From the NCBI GenBank assembly GCA_036272815.1, contig DATAYA010000010.1, positions 1 to 32,003 on the forward strand: a DNA stretch of 32,003 bases, read 5' to 3'. Made by a program: the position numbers and the translations under genes. The notes under the pieces are model-generated. The model did no database searches and was not told the origin of the DNA. It saw only the letters and a list, made by a program, of their open reading frames with translations. Positions within the stretch are counted from its first letter, which is position 1. The number at the start of each line of letters is the position of its first letter. This document shows, piece by piece, positions 1-8,050 of this stretch. This DNA is from DATAYA01 sp036272815 (GTDB taxonomy: Bacteria; Pseudomonadota; Alphaproteobacteria; Acetobacterales; Acetobacteraceae).

Positions 1-1
1 G

Positions 2-136
2 TATCTCGGCGTGGCGCCAACCGGGCGGCATGTGTCGTTCAATTCGACCGACATTCTGCAAGTCGCGGACGGGAGATTTGTCGCGCATTGGGGGGCGGCG
101 GATATCGCCGGCTTGATGGCGAAGTTGCGGGATTAG
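2..136 (+). CDS. SnoaL-like ester cyclase family protein, 3' end only
   Basis: Only the last 44 codons are in the window, read from base 2 to the TAG at 134-136; the start is off the left edge. The visible tail has the pattern of SnoaL-like ester cyclase/NTF2-fold proteins: a PTGR-V-F turn, then a strand containing DILQVADGRFVAHWG and a short helix at the C-terminus. In this family the D-x-x-x-V-x-DG-x-I-x-x-HW stretch forms the last strands of the cone-shaped barrel that lines the active site. These proteins range from polyketide cyclases to uncharacterised small stress enzymes, so the substrate cannot be named. The family call rests on this short tail alone. Confidence 0.6.
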   Translation, partial: YLGVAPTGRHVSFNSTDILQVADGRFVAHWGAADIAGLMAKLRD

Positions 137-282
137 AACGATGGCGGAGCTCGGCGGCGGCGCGCGCCGGCCCGGCTTCCCGGAGCACCGAACGCACCGT
201 TGCGGGCAGCGAGCCATGTCGGTTGCCGCCGCAGCGGGCAAGGCTTAGTGTCGCATGTCGGACGGATTCCGGAACGAATTGC

Positions 283-1284
283 ATGGATCACGCATTACTC
301 TCGCGCGGCGTCCGCGTGCTGGTGCAGCCGGAGGACGGCACCGGGCCGGTCACGGCGCTGATCGCGGGGGCACGCGCATCGGTGCGGGTGAAAATGTTCA
401 CCTTCACCGAGCCCGTGCTGATCGACGCACTGGCGCAGGCGCAAGCGCGCGGGGTTGCGGTCCGGGTGATGCTGAACCCGGCGCGATCATCCGGCAGCCG
501 CACCAATGACGAGACGCGGGCGACGCTGCGCGCGGCGGGGGTCGATGCGCAATGGAGCAATCCCGCCTTCGCCGTGACGCATGAGAAGTCGATGGTCGTC
601 GATGACCGGATGGCGCTGGTTGCGACGTTCAATTTCGTCGACAAGCATTTTTCTCTCACCCGGGATTATGGACTGATCCTCGAAGCGCCGGAGGTCGTCG
701 CGGAGATTGCCGCCTGCTTCGATGCCGACTGGCGGCGCGAGGCTTTCACACCACCCGAAGCGAGCGCGCTCCTGTGGAGCAACCGCAATGCGCGGCGCGT
801 GATGAGCGCGTTCATCGACGCCGCCGAGGCGACGCTCGCGATCCAGCATCCGAAGTTCGTCGATGCGGTCATCCTCGACCGGCTGCTGGCGGCGCGCGCA
901 CGCGGGATCATGGTGCGCGTGCTGTGCGGCGGCCGGCACGGGATCAGCGACTACGACCTGCTCGACACGTTCGCGTCGCTGCGCATCATGCGGCGGGCAG
1001 ACATCCGCGTGCGCAAGCAGCGTGGCTTGCGGCTGCATGCGAAACTGCTGGTGGCGGATGGGGCGCGGGCCCTGGTGGGCTCGATGAATATCGACCGCAG
1101 CGCGTTTGATCTGCGGCGCGAGCTGGGAGCGGTGATCGATGGCCGCGATGCGGTTTGGCGGTTGCGGGAGCGCTTCGACGCCGACTGGGAGGACGGGCAT
1201 CGCTACGACGCGCCGGACCCGCTGCTGGCGCACGCGCTCACCGAGGACGATCATCCGCACGATCCCGACCTGCTGCATGAATGA
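283..1284 (+). CDS. Phospholipase D-like / cardiolipin synthase-like protein with two HKD motifs
   Basis: A 333-residue protein with two phosphodiesterase repeats. The first HKD motif is at residues 100-107 (H100, K102, D107) and the second at 252-259 (H252, K254, D259). Each is followed by the usual strand and an N (FNF; GSMNID). Such paired HxKxxxxD motifs form one bilobed active site that cleaves or transfers phosphodiesters through a phosphohistidine intermediate. The family includes cardiolipin synthases, phosphatidyltransferases and nucleases. There is no N-terminal membrane hairpin of the kind found in ClsA, and no signal peptide, so a soluble or peripheral enzyme is likely and its substrate is open. 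The reading frame stays open further upstream to 88, but similarity to the fold starts just after the ATG at 283, which I chose. A weak GGAA lies about 9 bases before it. The last codons overlap the next small ORF. Confidence 0.85.
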   Translation: MDHALLSRGVRVLVQPEDGTGPVTALIAGARASVRVKMFTFTEPVLIDALAQAQARGVAVRVMLNPARSSGSRTNDETRATLRAAGVDAQWSNPAFAVTHEKSMVVDDRMALVATFNFVDKHFSLTRDYGLILEAPEVVAEIAACFDADWRREAFTPPEASALLWSNRNARRVMSAFIDAAEATLAIQHPKFVDAVILDRLLAARARGIMVRVLCGGRHGISDYDLLDTFASLRIMRRADIRVRKQRGLRLHAKLLVADGARALVGSMNIDRSAFDLRRELGAVIDGRDAVWRLRERFDADWEDGHRYDAPDPLLAHALTEDDHPHDPDLLHE

Positions 1285-1534
1285 GGCACCCGCTCCCGCG
1301 GATCGATCGGTACCGCTCTCGGATCTCGCACGCACCTCCAACCGGATCGCACTCGCGAGTTTCGGCGGCGGGCTCTCGGCGCGGCCGCGCGAGGTCGCGG
1401 TGCGGACGACAGATCGCTCGATCGCGCAGGCGGCGCTGACGGTGGCGGCGACAGTGGTACTGTCGGCGAGCGGGGTCAATCCGCTGATCGCTGTTGGCAC
1501 TTGCGGATTTGCCGGGTGGGTGCTCGAGGCGTGA
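1277..1534 (+). CDS. Small hypothetical membrane protein (85 aa)
   Basis: This ORF starts with an ATG inside the last codons of the phospholipase D-like gene (8-bp overlap, ATGAATGA), a geometry typical of translational coupling. Third codon positions are mostly G or C, as in the neighbouring real genes. The first half is polar and charged. Residues from about 51 to 83 are hydrophobic with small residues and would make one or two short membrane segments, ending almost at the C-terminus. I recognise no family. The stop codon is followed directly by the double-hairpin repeat at 1538. It may be a real coupled partner of the upstream enzyme or a chance ORF; no decisive motif is present. Confidence 0.5.
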   Translation: MNEAPAPADRSVPLSDLARTSNRIALASFGGGLSARPREVAVRTTDRSIAQAALTVAATVVLSASGVNPLIAVGTCGFAGWVLEA

Positions 1535-1537
1535 AGG

Positions 1538-1581
1538 CCAGGGGCGCGGCCCCTGGACCCCGTTCAAGGCGGAGCCTTGAA
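1538..1581 (+). repeat. Double-hairpin dispersed repeat, copy A
   Basis: Two perfect 8-bp hairpins with 3-base loops stand in tandem: CCAGGGGC-GCG-GCCCCTGG at 1538-1556 and TTCAAGGC-GGA-GCCTTGAA at 1563-1581. They are joined by ACCCCG and followed by AATCCC. A second copy with the same spacer and flank but different stem bases lies at 13601-13648 on the other strand. The element begins right after the stop at 1534, between convergent genes, so it could act as a rho-independent-like 3' structure, although no T run follows. Confidence 0.75.
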
Positions 1582-1629
1582 AATCCCGGGGTTTCCGTGG
1601 AATGGGCCACGGGGGAAGCCCGACCTTCC

Positions 1630-2475
1630 TTACAGGCTCGCGAAATGCCGTAGCATCCGCTCCGCGTCCGGCGCGCGTCCGGTGAACAGGCGGAACGCGC
1701 CGGCGGCCTGGAACACCGCCATGCCGCCGCCATCGAGCGTGCGACAACCGCGTCCGCGTGCCGCACGCAGGAGTTCGGTTTCCAGCGGGAAATAGACGAT
1801 TTCAGCAACCCAGAGGTCCGCACGCAGCAACGCGGCCGGCAGCGGCAGTCCGGGATGCTGCGCCATGCCGACCGGTGTTGCGTTGATGAGGCCGTCGGCA
1901 TACGCGAGCGCCGCGCCGGCGCAGCGTGCGGCGACCGCGCGGCCGGCCCCGAAGCGCGCGACGAGAGCCGCCGCGAGATGCGATGCGCGCGCGGGCTCGG
2001 CGTCGGTGATCGTGAGCGTCCCGGTGCCGAGTGCCAGCGCCGCGTGCGCCACCGACGAGCCCACGCCGCCGGCGCCGAGCTGCACCACGCGATCGCGTGT
2101 GACGTCGGGAAGCGCGCGTCGGAAGCTCTCGGCAAACCCTGTGACATCGGTGTTGTGCCCGATGCGCGCGCCATCCTTCAGCACGACGGTGTTGACCGCG
2201 CCAACTGCGCGCGCGTCGTCCGACAGGTCGTCGAGCAGGGAAACAACGGCCTGCTTGCAGGGATGGGTTATGTTGAGGCCGTCGAAGCCGAGGCGTTGCG
2301 CGGCGGTGAGCAGCTCGGGCAGAGCGCGCACGTCGAGGCCGAGGCTGTCGAGGTCGATCAGGCGGTAGATCGCGCGCATCCCGTGCGCTGCCGCCTCGTG
2401 CTCGTGCAACGCCGGCGCGCGCGAGCCCTGGATCCCGGCGCCGATCAGGCCGAGGAGCAACGATCGTGTCTGCAT
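1630..2475 (-). CDS. aroE: Quinate/shikimate dehydrogenase-like protein (AroE family)
   Basis: A 281-residue NAD(P)-dependent oxidoreductase of the shikimate dehydrogenase family. Visible motifs are the substrate-loop NITHPCK with catalytic K74, GAVNTV (92-97), GHNTD with D110 as the second catalytic residue, a Rossmann GAGGVG (134-139) and NATPVGM (198-204). The details (SRAP-LHE near residue 18, NITHP-KQ, VY-P-ETELL, and an FRLFTG-PD-RM C-terminus) resemble, from memory, the corynebacterial quinate/shikimate dehydrogenase QsuD more than biosynthetic AroE. A catabolic role interconverting quinate or shikimate and their 3-dehydro forms is therefore my preferred reading. It is the last gene of the sugar ABC/GH31 operon and its ATG directly abuts the glycosidase stop with no intervening base, implying coupled expression. 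Cofactor preference cannot be read with certainty. Confidence 0.85.
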   Translation of the reverse strand: MQTRSLLLGLIGAGIQGSRAPALHEHEAAAHGMRAIYRLIDLDSLGLDVRALPELLTAAQRLGFDGLNITHPCKQAVVSLLDDLSDDARAVGAVNTVVLKDGARIGHNTDVTGFAESFRRALPDVTRDRVVQLGAGGVGSSVAHAALALGTGTLTITDAEPARASHLAAALVARFGAGRAVAARCAGAALAYADGLINATPVGMAQHPGLPLPAALLRADLWVAEIVYFPLETELLRAARGRGCRTLDGGGMAVFQAAGAFRLFTGRAPDAERMLRHFASL

Positions 2476-4857
2476 TCACTGCGAGGCGATGTAGCGCCCG
2501 CACACGAGGCGTGGTGCGCCGGGGTCGGCATCGAGATGCAGCGCGCGGCGGTCGGCTTGCGGAAGTGCGACGGTGATCTGGGTGCAGGGGACGGGGAAAT
2601 CTCCGTTCGCGCTCGCGTGCAGCCGCACCTCCTGCGGCGTCCAGGAGAGGTGGAGCGTGATCTCGGTACGCGGGCCACGCGCGGTGATGCCGTCATCCTC
2701 CACCAGCACGAAGCGGCTCGCGCCGTCGGCGATGCCGGGAAAGATGCGGACGCAGCGCGAGGGCTCGTCGTGCAGACGGGCGAAATCGTCCGGCGCGTCG
2801 GTCATCGGCACGATCGCCCCGCTGGGGACGGCGAGCGGCAGGCGGTCGAGGGGGGCGGCGAGGATCGCGTCGGCGCCGGCGGGAAGCATCTCCTCGGTGT
2901 GGAAATCGAACCAGCTCTCCACCCCGTCGGGAAGGTAGAGCGCGCGCGCGCGATCGCCCGCCGCGACGACGGGGGCCGCAAGCAGGAACGGGCCAAGCAT
3001 CAGCTCGTCGCAATCCTCGGCGCAGCGTGGGTCGTCGAACTCGAGGAAGGTCGGGCGGATGATCGGCACGCCTTCGGTGTGGGCGCGGTGCATGAGGGAA
3101 TAAAGAGTTGGCAGGAGGCGGTAGCGCAACCGGATCGCGCTGCGGATCGCCGGCAGCGCGGAGGAGTGCAGCCACGGCGACGTGGTGATCCCGTCCGGTT
3201 TCCACGAGTTCATCAGGAACCGCGGATGCAGCACGCCCGCCTGCGTCCAGCGGATCAGCAATTCGGGCGACGGCACGGGGCCGGCGAAGCCGCCGATATC
3301 GTGGCCGGTGTTGTGCAATCCGGAAAGGCTCATCTGCAATCCGGTCCGCAGATTCCAGCGCAGGCTGTCCCAGCTCGTCGTGTTGTCCCCGCTCCAGCTC
3401 TGCGCATAGCGCTGCACGCCGGGGCAGCCGGCGCGGGTGATGGTGAACGGGCGGATGTCCGGTGCTGCGTCCCGCTGGCGTTCGAGGGTCGCGCGCGTCA
3501 TCAGGAGCGCCTGGACGCCGCGCACGAGTTCGAGCGGGACGGGGCGGTCGAAGCCGTCGCAGGTCGCAGTCTCGTCGGGGAGGCTGTATTCGTTGTTGTC
3601 GTTCCAGCCAGCGTCGATGCCAGGGCCGAGGATTTCGCGCGCAAGCCCCTCCTGCCAGAACGCAATCCCCGTGCGGCTGGTGAAGTCGAGATAGGCGCCC
3701 TCGCCGTCCCAGAACTGCGCGCGGACTGGATTTTTCGTCGTCGCGTCGCGGATGAAGGCGCCTGCTGCTTCGGCGGCGGCGTAGCTCGGATGGTCATCGA
3801 GCAGGCACGGTTTGATGTTGGCGACGACGTGCATCCCGGCGTCGTGGAAGCGGCGCATCAGGCCGGGCGGATCGGGGAATTTTTCGCGGTTCCAGGTGAA
3901 GACGTAGCGGCGCGGCCCGATCATGCTGTAGCCGGAGCCAAAGTGGAACGCGCTGACGGAAACGTCCTCGGCGGCGCAGCGGTCGATGAACGTCTCCATC
4001 TGCGTCTGCGCGTCGGGTGCGTCGGCGATCGCCATCGCGGTCTGGGCGTAGCCGAGCGACCAGCGCGGCGGCAGCGTGGTGCGGCCGGTCAGGGAGAGGA
4101 ATTTCGGCGTGACGTCGCGCAGATGCGGGCCGAGGATCAAATAGAAATCGAGATCGCCGTCGCGCGCCGTGTAGCTGCGATACGAACCAAAATAGTTATC
4201 GTGTTCGCAGCCGAGATCAAATGCCGCTTCCGCGCCGTTGTCGTAGAACAGGCCATATCCGGTTTCTGTCGCCGCGTCGCGCACCAGCAGAAAGGGCCAG
4301 TGCTTGTAGAGCGGATCGCCCGATTGCGGATCGTAGCCGAGACTGTCGCGCATCGCGATGCGCAGGCGGCGGCCGTGCAGATCAAGTTTTCCGGTCTTGT
4401 CGCCGAGGCCGTAATAGCGGTCCTGCTTGTGGCGCGTCTGCGCGTGCGCGAACGCGGCTGAATTGCGGGAGAAGGAATACGGATGGCTGTCGCGGTCCTG
4501 CGCGAAGACACGGCCATCCGGCAGGCGCCAGGTGAGGCGGAACCGGTCAAGCGCAATTTCCAGCGTCAGCGCGTCCGTGGCGAGCCTGATGCAGTCTGTA
4601 TCCTGCATGACCGAGAAGCGCGGGATCGGCCAGCTTGCGACGTCGCTGCGGTCGCGGCCTTCCCAGGGGACGTCGTCGGCACCGTGCGCCGGCACCATCC
4701 AGGTGCGGTCGAGACGCAGGCCGGTCGCGCGCGCGAAGGTGACGCGCACGAGGCCGGCGTCGAGCAGGCTGATGGTGCAGGTGATACCGTCGTCGCAGGC
4801 GAGCACCACGCCACGCTCGGTCCCACGAGCCGCGCGCGCGCGGCGGAGCGGGGTCAC
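2476..4857 (-). CDS. Glycoside hydrolase family 31 alpha-glycosidase
   Basis: A 793-residue protein with the GH31 layout: an N-terminal beta-sandwich (about 20-250), a (beta/alpha)8 catalytic domain (about 265-610) and C-terminal beta domains. The nucleophile is D420 in the segment WNDNNEY. The acid/base is D491 in the W-S-GDN segment that follows TRAGCPGVQRYAQSW. This fits retaining alpha-glucosidases/alpha-xylosidases. The WNDNNE context differs from sulfoquinovosidases, which I recall as having a W-ADFGE-type motif, so that activity is unlikely. No signal peptide is visible, so it should act in the cytoplasm on oligosaccharides brought in by the adjacent ABC transporter. Its ATG overlaps the ATPase stop by 4 bp and its stop abuts the dehydrogenase gene. 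The exact sugar linkage cannot be assigned. Confidence 0.92.
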   Translation of the reverse strand: MTPLRRARAARGTERGVVLACDDGITCTISLLDAGLVRVTFARATGLRLDRTWMVPAHGADDVPWEGRDRSDVASWPIPRFSVMQDTDCIRLATDALTLEIALDRFRLTWRLPDGRVFAQDRDSHPYSFSRNSAAFAHAQTRHKQDRYYGLGDKTGKLDLHGRRLRIAMRDSLGYDPQSGDPLYKHWPFLLVRDAATETGYGLFYDNGAEAAFDLGCEHDNYFGSYRSYTARDGDLDFYLILGPHLRDVTPKFLSLTGRTTLPPRWSLGYAQTAMAIADAPDAQTQMETFIDRCAAEDVSVSAFHFGSGYSMIGPRRYVFTWNREKFPDPPGLMRRFHDAGMHVVANIKPCLLDDHPSYAAAEAAGAFIRDATTKNPVRAQFWDGEGAYLDFTSRTGIAFWQEGLAREILGPGIDAGWNDNNEYSLPDETATCDGFDRPVPLELVRGVQALLMTRATLERQRDAAPDIRPFTITRAGCPGVQRYAQSWSGDNTTSWDSLRWNLRTGLQMSLSGLHNTGHDIGGFAGPVPSPELLIRWTQAGVLHPRFLMNSWKPDGITTSPWLHSSALPAIRSAIRLRYRLLPTLYSLMHRAHTEGVPIIRPTFLEFDDPRCAEDCDELMLGPFLLAAPVVAAGDRARALYLPDGVESWFDFHTEEMLPAGADAILAAPLDRLPLAVPSGAIVPMTDAPDDFARLHDEPSRCVRIFPGIADGASRFVLVEDDGITARGPRTEITLHLSWTPQEVRLHASANGDFPVPCTQITVALPQADRRALHLDADPGAPRLVCGRYIASQ

Positions 4858-5954
4858 GCGGGCGAGCCCGCCAGCGCCGCCGTCGCCAGCGCCGGTACGG
4901 TGCGGCCGGTCTCGTCGAAGACGTGCAGGCAGGCGGGCGGCAGGTTGAGGGTCGCCGACGCGCCGAAGGCGAGCGTGGTCTGGCCGGGAAGCTGGGCCGT
5001 GATGTCGGGCTCGCCGAGGCGGATCGTGCTGAGGCCGCCCAATTGTTCCACGATCGCGACCTTGCCGGTGACCGTATTTGCCGGAGCCGGGCCGAGGCAG
5101 ACATGCTCGGGCCGGATGCCGACCGAGGCGGCGGTGCCGACAGGAAGCTGCGCGGGCGCGTGCAGCCGGCCGACGCCTGGGATATCGATGCCGATACCGG
5201 CCGCGGCGCTGCGTGTCACGCGGCCGTCGAGGAAATTCATCCGTGGTGAGCCGATGAAGCCGGCGACGAAGCGGTTGGCGGGGTGGTTGTAGAGGTCGAG
5301 CGGCGGCCCGACCTGCTCCACCGCGCCCGCGCGCAGCACGACGATCTTGTCGGCCATCGTCATCGCCTCGACCTGGTCGTGGGTGACGTAGATCATCGTC
5401 GTGCCGAGCCGGCGATGCAGTTGCGCGAGTTCGGCGCGCATGCCGACCCGCAGTTCGGCGTCGAGGTTCGACAGCGGCTCGTCGAAGAGAAAGATGCGCG
5501 GCTCGCGCACGATCGCACGGCCGATCGCGACGCGCTGCCGCTGGCCGCCGGAGAGCGCGGTCGGGCGGCGCTGGAGATAGTCCTCGAGCCGCAGCATCCG
5601 CGCGGCCTCGGCGACGCGGGCGGCGATCTCGGCCTTTGGTGTTTTCAGGTTCTCCAGCCCGAACGCCATGTTCTGGAACACGCTCATGTGCGGATAGAGG
5701 GCGTACGACTGGAACACCAGCGCGAGGCCGCGGCGGGCGGCGGAGATGTCGTTGACGCGGGTGCCGTCGATCAGCACGTCGCCGGAAGTGGCCGCTTCGA
5801 GGCCGCAGATGATGCGGAGCAGCGTGGACTTGCCGCAGCCGGAGGGGCCGACGAAGACGACGAACTCGCCGTCGGCAACGTCGAAAGAGACGCGGCGGAT
5901 CACTTCGGTCTCGCCGAAGCGTTTTTCGACGTCGCGGAGCGCGAGCGTTGCCAT
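4854..5954 (-). CDS. Sugar ABC transporter ATP-binding protein (MalK/UgpC type)
   Basis: A 366-residue ATPase of the carbohydrate importer class. It has Walker A GPSGCGKST (36-44), Q-loop Q82, signature LSGGQ (134-138), Walker B ending FDEP (157-160) with catalytic E159, and H-loop H192. Residues from about 235 to 355 form the C-terminal TOBE/regulatory beta domain found in MalK, UgpC and MsmK. It would energise uptake by the two permeases encoded upstream. Only one base separates it from the permease gene (stop at 5956), and its stop overlaps the GH31 start by 4 bp. MalK-type ATPases often serve several transporters, so it may not be exclusive to this one. Confidence 0.95.
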   Translation of the reverse strand: MATLALRDVEKRFGETEVIRRVSFDVADGEFVVFVGPSGCGKSTLLRIICGLEAATSGDVLIDGTRVNDISAARRGLALVFQSYALYPHMSVFQNMAFGLENLKTPKAEIAARVAEAARMLRLEDYLQRRPTALSGGQRQRVAIGRAIVREPRIFLFDEPLSNLDAELRVGMRAELAQLHRRLGTTMIYVTHDQVEAMTMADKIVVLRAGAVEQVGPPLDLYNHPANRFVAGFIGSPRMNFLDGRVTRSAAAGIGIDIPGVGRLHAPAQLPVGTAASVGIRPEHVCLGPAPANTVTGKVAIVEQLGGLSTIRLGEPDITAQLPGQTTLAFGASATLNLPPACLHVFDETGRTVPALATAALAGSPA

Positions 5955-5955
5955 C

Positions 5956-7017
5956 CTATTTCACTCCCGCGGATGCGATGCCCTGGGTGATGTAGCGTTG
6001 CAGGAAAAGGAAAATGACAGTGATCGGCAGCAGCGTGAGCACGGTCATCGCGAGCAGATAGTTCCACTGCGTCGCCAGCTCCCCCTGGAAGGAGTTGAGT
6101 GCCAATTGGAGGGTGAACTTGCTGCTGCGGTTGAGCACGACCATCGGCCAGAGGAACTCGTTCCAGCGCCACATCACCGAGAAGATCGCGAGCACGGCAA
6201 GCGCCGGGGCCGAGAGCGGCAGCACGACGCGCCAGTAGATGCGCCACTCGCTGGCATTGTCCATGCGCGCCGCCTCGATCAGCTCGTCCGGGAGCGTCAG
6301 CATGTATTGCCGGAGCAGGAACACGCCGGTCGGTGTCGCGACACCGGGCCAGATCACGCCCCAGAGCGAGTTGGTCAGGCCGAGCTGCGACGCGATCAGG
6401 TAGTTCGGCACGAGCACGATCGTGGGCGGGATCATCAGCGTCGCGAGAATGAGAAGAAACACGGCACCCCTGCCGGAGAAGCGGTACTTGCTGAGCGCGA
6501 AGGCCGCCATCGAGTTGAACAGCAGCGTGATCACGGTCGCGACGACGGTGATGAAGACGGTGTTCCAGAGATAGAGCGGGAAATCGAGCTTGGTGAGCAG
6601 GGCGCTGTAGTTGCTCCAGGCTGCGTGCAGCCGCAGCACCGGGCGGCTGTCGCGGAACGGGACGTGGATGACCGTACCGCCATGCGCGGGGTCGACCATC
6701 TGTGCCATCAGCCCGATGCGCCGCACCTGCGCCAGCTCCCGCCCGGCGAGCGGGCCGGCGGTAACGCGGTAGAGCGGCAGCGTGCGGTCGACGCCCGGGA
6801 TGTGGACCTGCGCGCGCTCATACGGCAGGAAACGCGGCGGGTAGATGTCGAGCCCGGCCCGCGACTTCAGCGAGCTGACGCCGAGCCAGAGCACCGGGCC
6901 GAACATGAGAAAGACGCCGAAGGCGAGATAGAGATAGGTCGCCCAGTCGGTCCAGTCGAACCGGCCGCGTCCGCGCGTCGCGGTCAGCATCGCGAACACG
7001 CCGCCCCGCTCAGCCAC
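5956..7017 (-). CDS. Sugar ABC transporter permease, MalG type, with enlarged periplasmic loop
   Basis: An inner-membrane permease with six predicted helices. The EAA motif contacting the ATPase reads ELIEAARMDNASEWRIYWR, followed by VVLPLSAPAL. Between helix 1 (WATYLYLAFGVFLMFGPVLW) and helix 2 lies an outward segment of roughly 80-90 residues that is longer than in classic MalG. I chose the GTG at 7015-7017 because GGAG lies 8 bases upstream. The frame also allows GTG at 7026 (overlapping the other permease gene by 17 bp) and ATG at 6990. It follows the MalF-type gene directly and precedes the ATPase by one base. The transported sugar is not readable from the permease. Confidence 0.92.
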   Translation of the reverse strand: MAERGGVFAMLTATRGRGRFDWTDWATYLYLAFGVFLMFGPVLWLGVSSLKSRAGLDIYPPRFLPYERAQVHIPGVDRTLPLYRVTAGPLAGRELAQVRRIGLMAQMVDPAHGGTVIHVPFRDSRPVLRLHAAWSNYSALLTKLDFPLYLWNTVFITVVATVITLLFNSMAAFALSKYRFSGRGAVFLLILATLMIPPTIVLVPNYLIASQLGLTNSLWGVIWPGVATPTGVFLLRQYMLTLPDELIEAARMDNASEWRIYWRVVLPLSAPALAVLAIFSVMWRWNEFLWPMVVLNRSSKFTLQLALNSFQGELATQWNYLLAMTVLTLLPITVIFLFLQRYITQGIASAGVK

Positions 7018-8032
7018 GTTTCGCACTCCAGCGCGTGAGGCCGAGCTGCGTCAATGTCAGGACCAGCAACACGGCGGCGAGCAGCAGCGAGGCGGCGGAG
7101 GCGAGGCCGTATTGCCGCACTTGCTGCGCAAAGCCGGTGTTGTAGATGAATTCGACGAGATAGGTCGTGGCACTCCCCGGGCCGCCGCCGGTGAGCACGA
7201 AGACCTCGTCGAAGATCTGCACCGCACGGATCAATGCCAGGACCAGCACCACGAGCAGGTTCGGCATCAGCAGCGGCAGCGTCAGCCGCCAGAAGACGCG
7301 GCCCGGCGGGGTCGCGTCCATCGCCGCGGCCTCGTAGATGTCGCGCGGAATCGCCTGCAAGCCGGCGAGCAGGATCAGCGTGTAGAACCCCATATGCGCC
7401 CAGATGCTGACGAAGACCGTCCAGCCGAACGCCCAATGCGCATTCAGCAGCCAATCGACGGGATGCGCACCCACGCCTTGCAAGGCCGCGTTCAGCACGC
7501 CGAAGCGTTGCAGCATCCATTTCCAGATCAGCGCCACGACGACTGGCGAGAGCAGCACGGGGTAGAAGAAAACCGCGCGGAAGAAGCCGCGGCCGATTAT
7601 TTTTCGGTTCAGCACCAGCGCGGTTGCGAGGCTGAACACGATCATCAGCCCGACCTGGAACAGCACGAACCACGCGGTGTTCCAGACGCCGTACCAGAAC
7701 TGGTCATCGTAGCAGGAGGACGGGTGCAGATAGTTCTTGCACGCGAGCAGTTGTGCGAGGTTCTGCGTGCCGACGAACGGCCGCTGCGAGGGCAGCAGCG
7801 CGGTGCCGCCGGTGAGCGCGAACACGACGTCGATCAGGATCGGCAGGAAGGTGAACAGGCCGAAGACGATCAGGTTGGGACCGACGAACAGCCAGCCGAG
7901 CCGGCCGTCGCGCAAGCGCGCCTGCGCCCAGCGCATCGGCCGCTCCGGCAGGTCCATCGCCGCCGCATAAGCGCCCCAGGCGAGCCGGCCGAATGGCCCG
8001 CGTTCGCGGTTGCGGGCGGCGGCGCCGGACAT
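7010..8032 (-). CDS. Sugar ABC transporter permease, MalF type
   Basis: A 340-residue inner-membrane permease. After a basic N-terminus of about 45 residues come six hydrophobic helices. The EAA loop is DIYEAAAMDATPPGRVFWRL (231-250), continuing LPLLMPNLL, and TGGGPGSATT (281-290) is the usual outward turn of MalF/UgpA-type proteins. The loop after helix 1 contains two cysteines (C98 and C107) that could form a disulphide in the periplasm. It pairs with the MalG-type permease to form the channel. Its ATG lies 18 bp after the binding-protein stop, so it is in the same transcription unit. Confidence 0.94.
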   Translation of the reverse strand: MSGAAARNRERGPFGRLAWGAYAAAMDLPERPMRWAQARLRDGRLGWLFVGPNLIVFGLFTFLPILIDVVFALTGGTALLPSQRPFVGTQNLAQLLACKNYLHPSSCYDDQFWYGVWNTAWFVLFQVGLMIVFSLATALVLNRKIIGRGFFRAVFFYPVLLSPVVVALIWKWMLQRFGVLNAALQGVGAHPVDWLLNAHWAFGWTVFVSIWAHMGFYTLILLAGLQAIPRDIYEAAAMDATPPGRVFWRLTLPLLMPNLLVVLVLALIRAVQIFDEVFVLTGGGPGSATTYLVEFIYNTGFAQQVRQYGLASAASLLLAAVLLVLTLTQLGLTRWSAKRG

Positions 8033-8050
8033 CGCGTGCGCGCCCGAAGA

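Noticed and set aside
1855..4461. Long plus-strand ORF of 868 codons opposite the dehydrogenase and GH31 genes
   Set aside because: Arginine/glutamate/alanine-rich composition without motifs, and it lies opposite two genes with clear catalytic residues; typical antisense shadow in GC-rich DNA.
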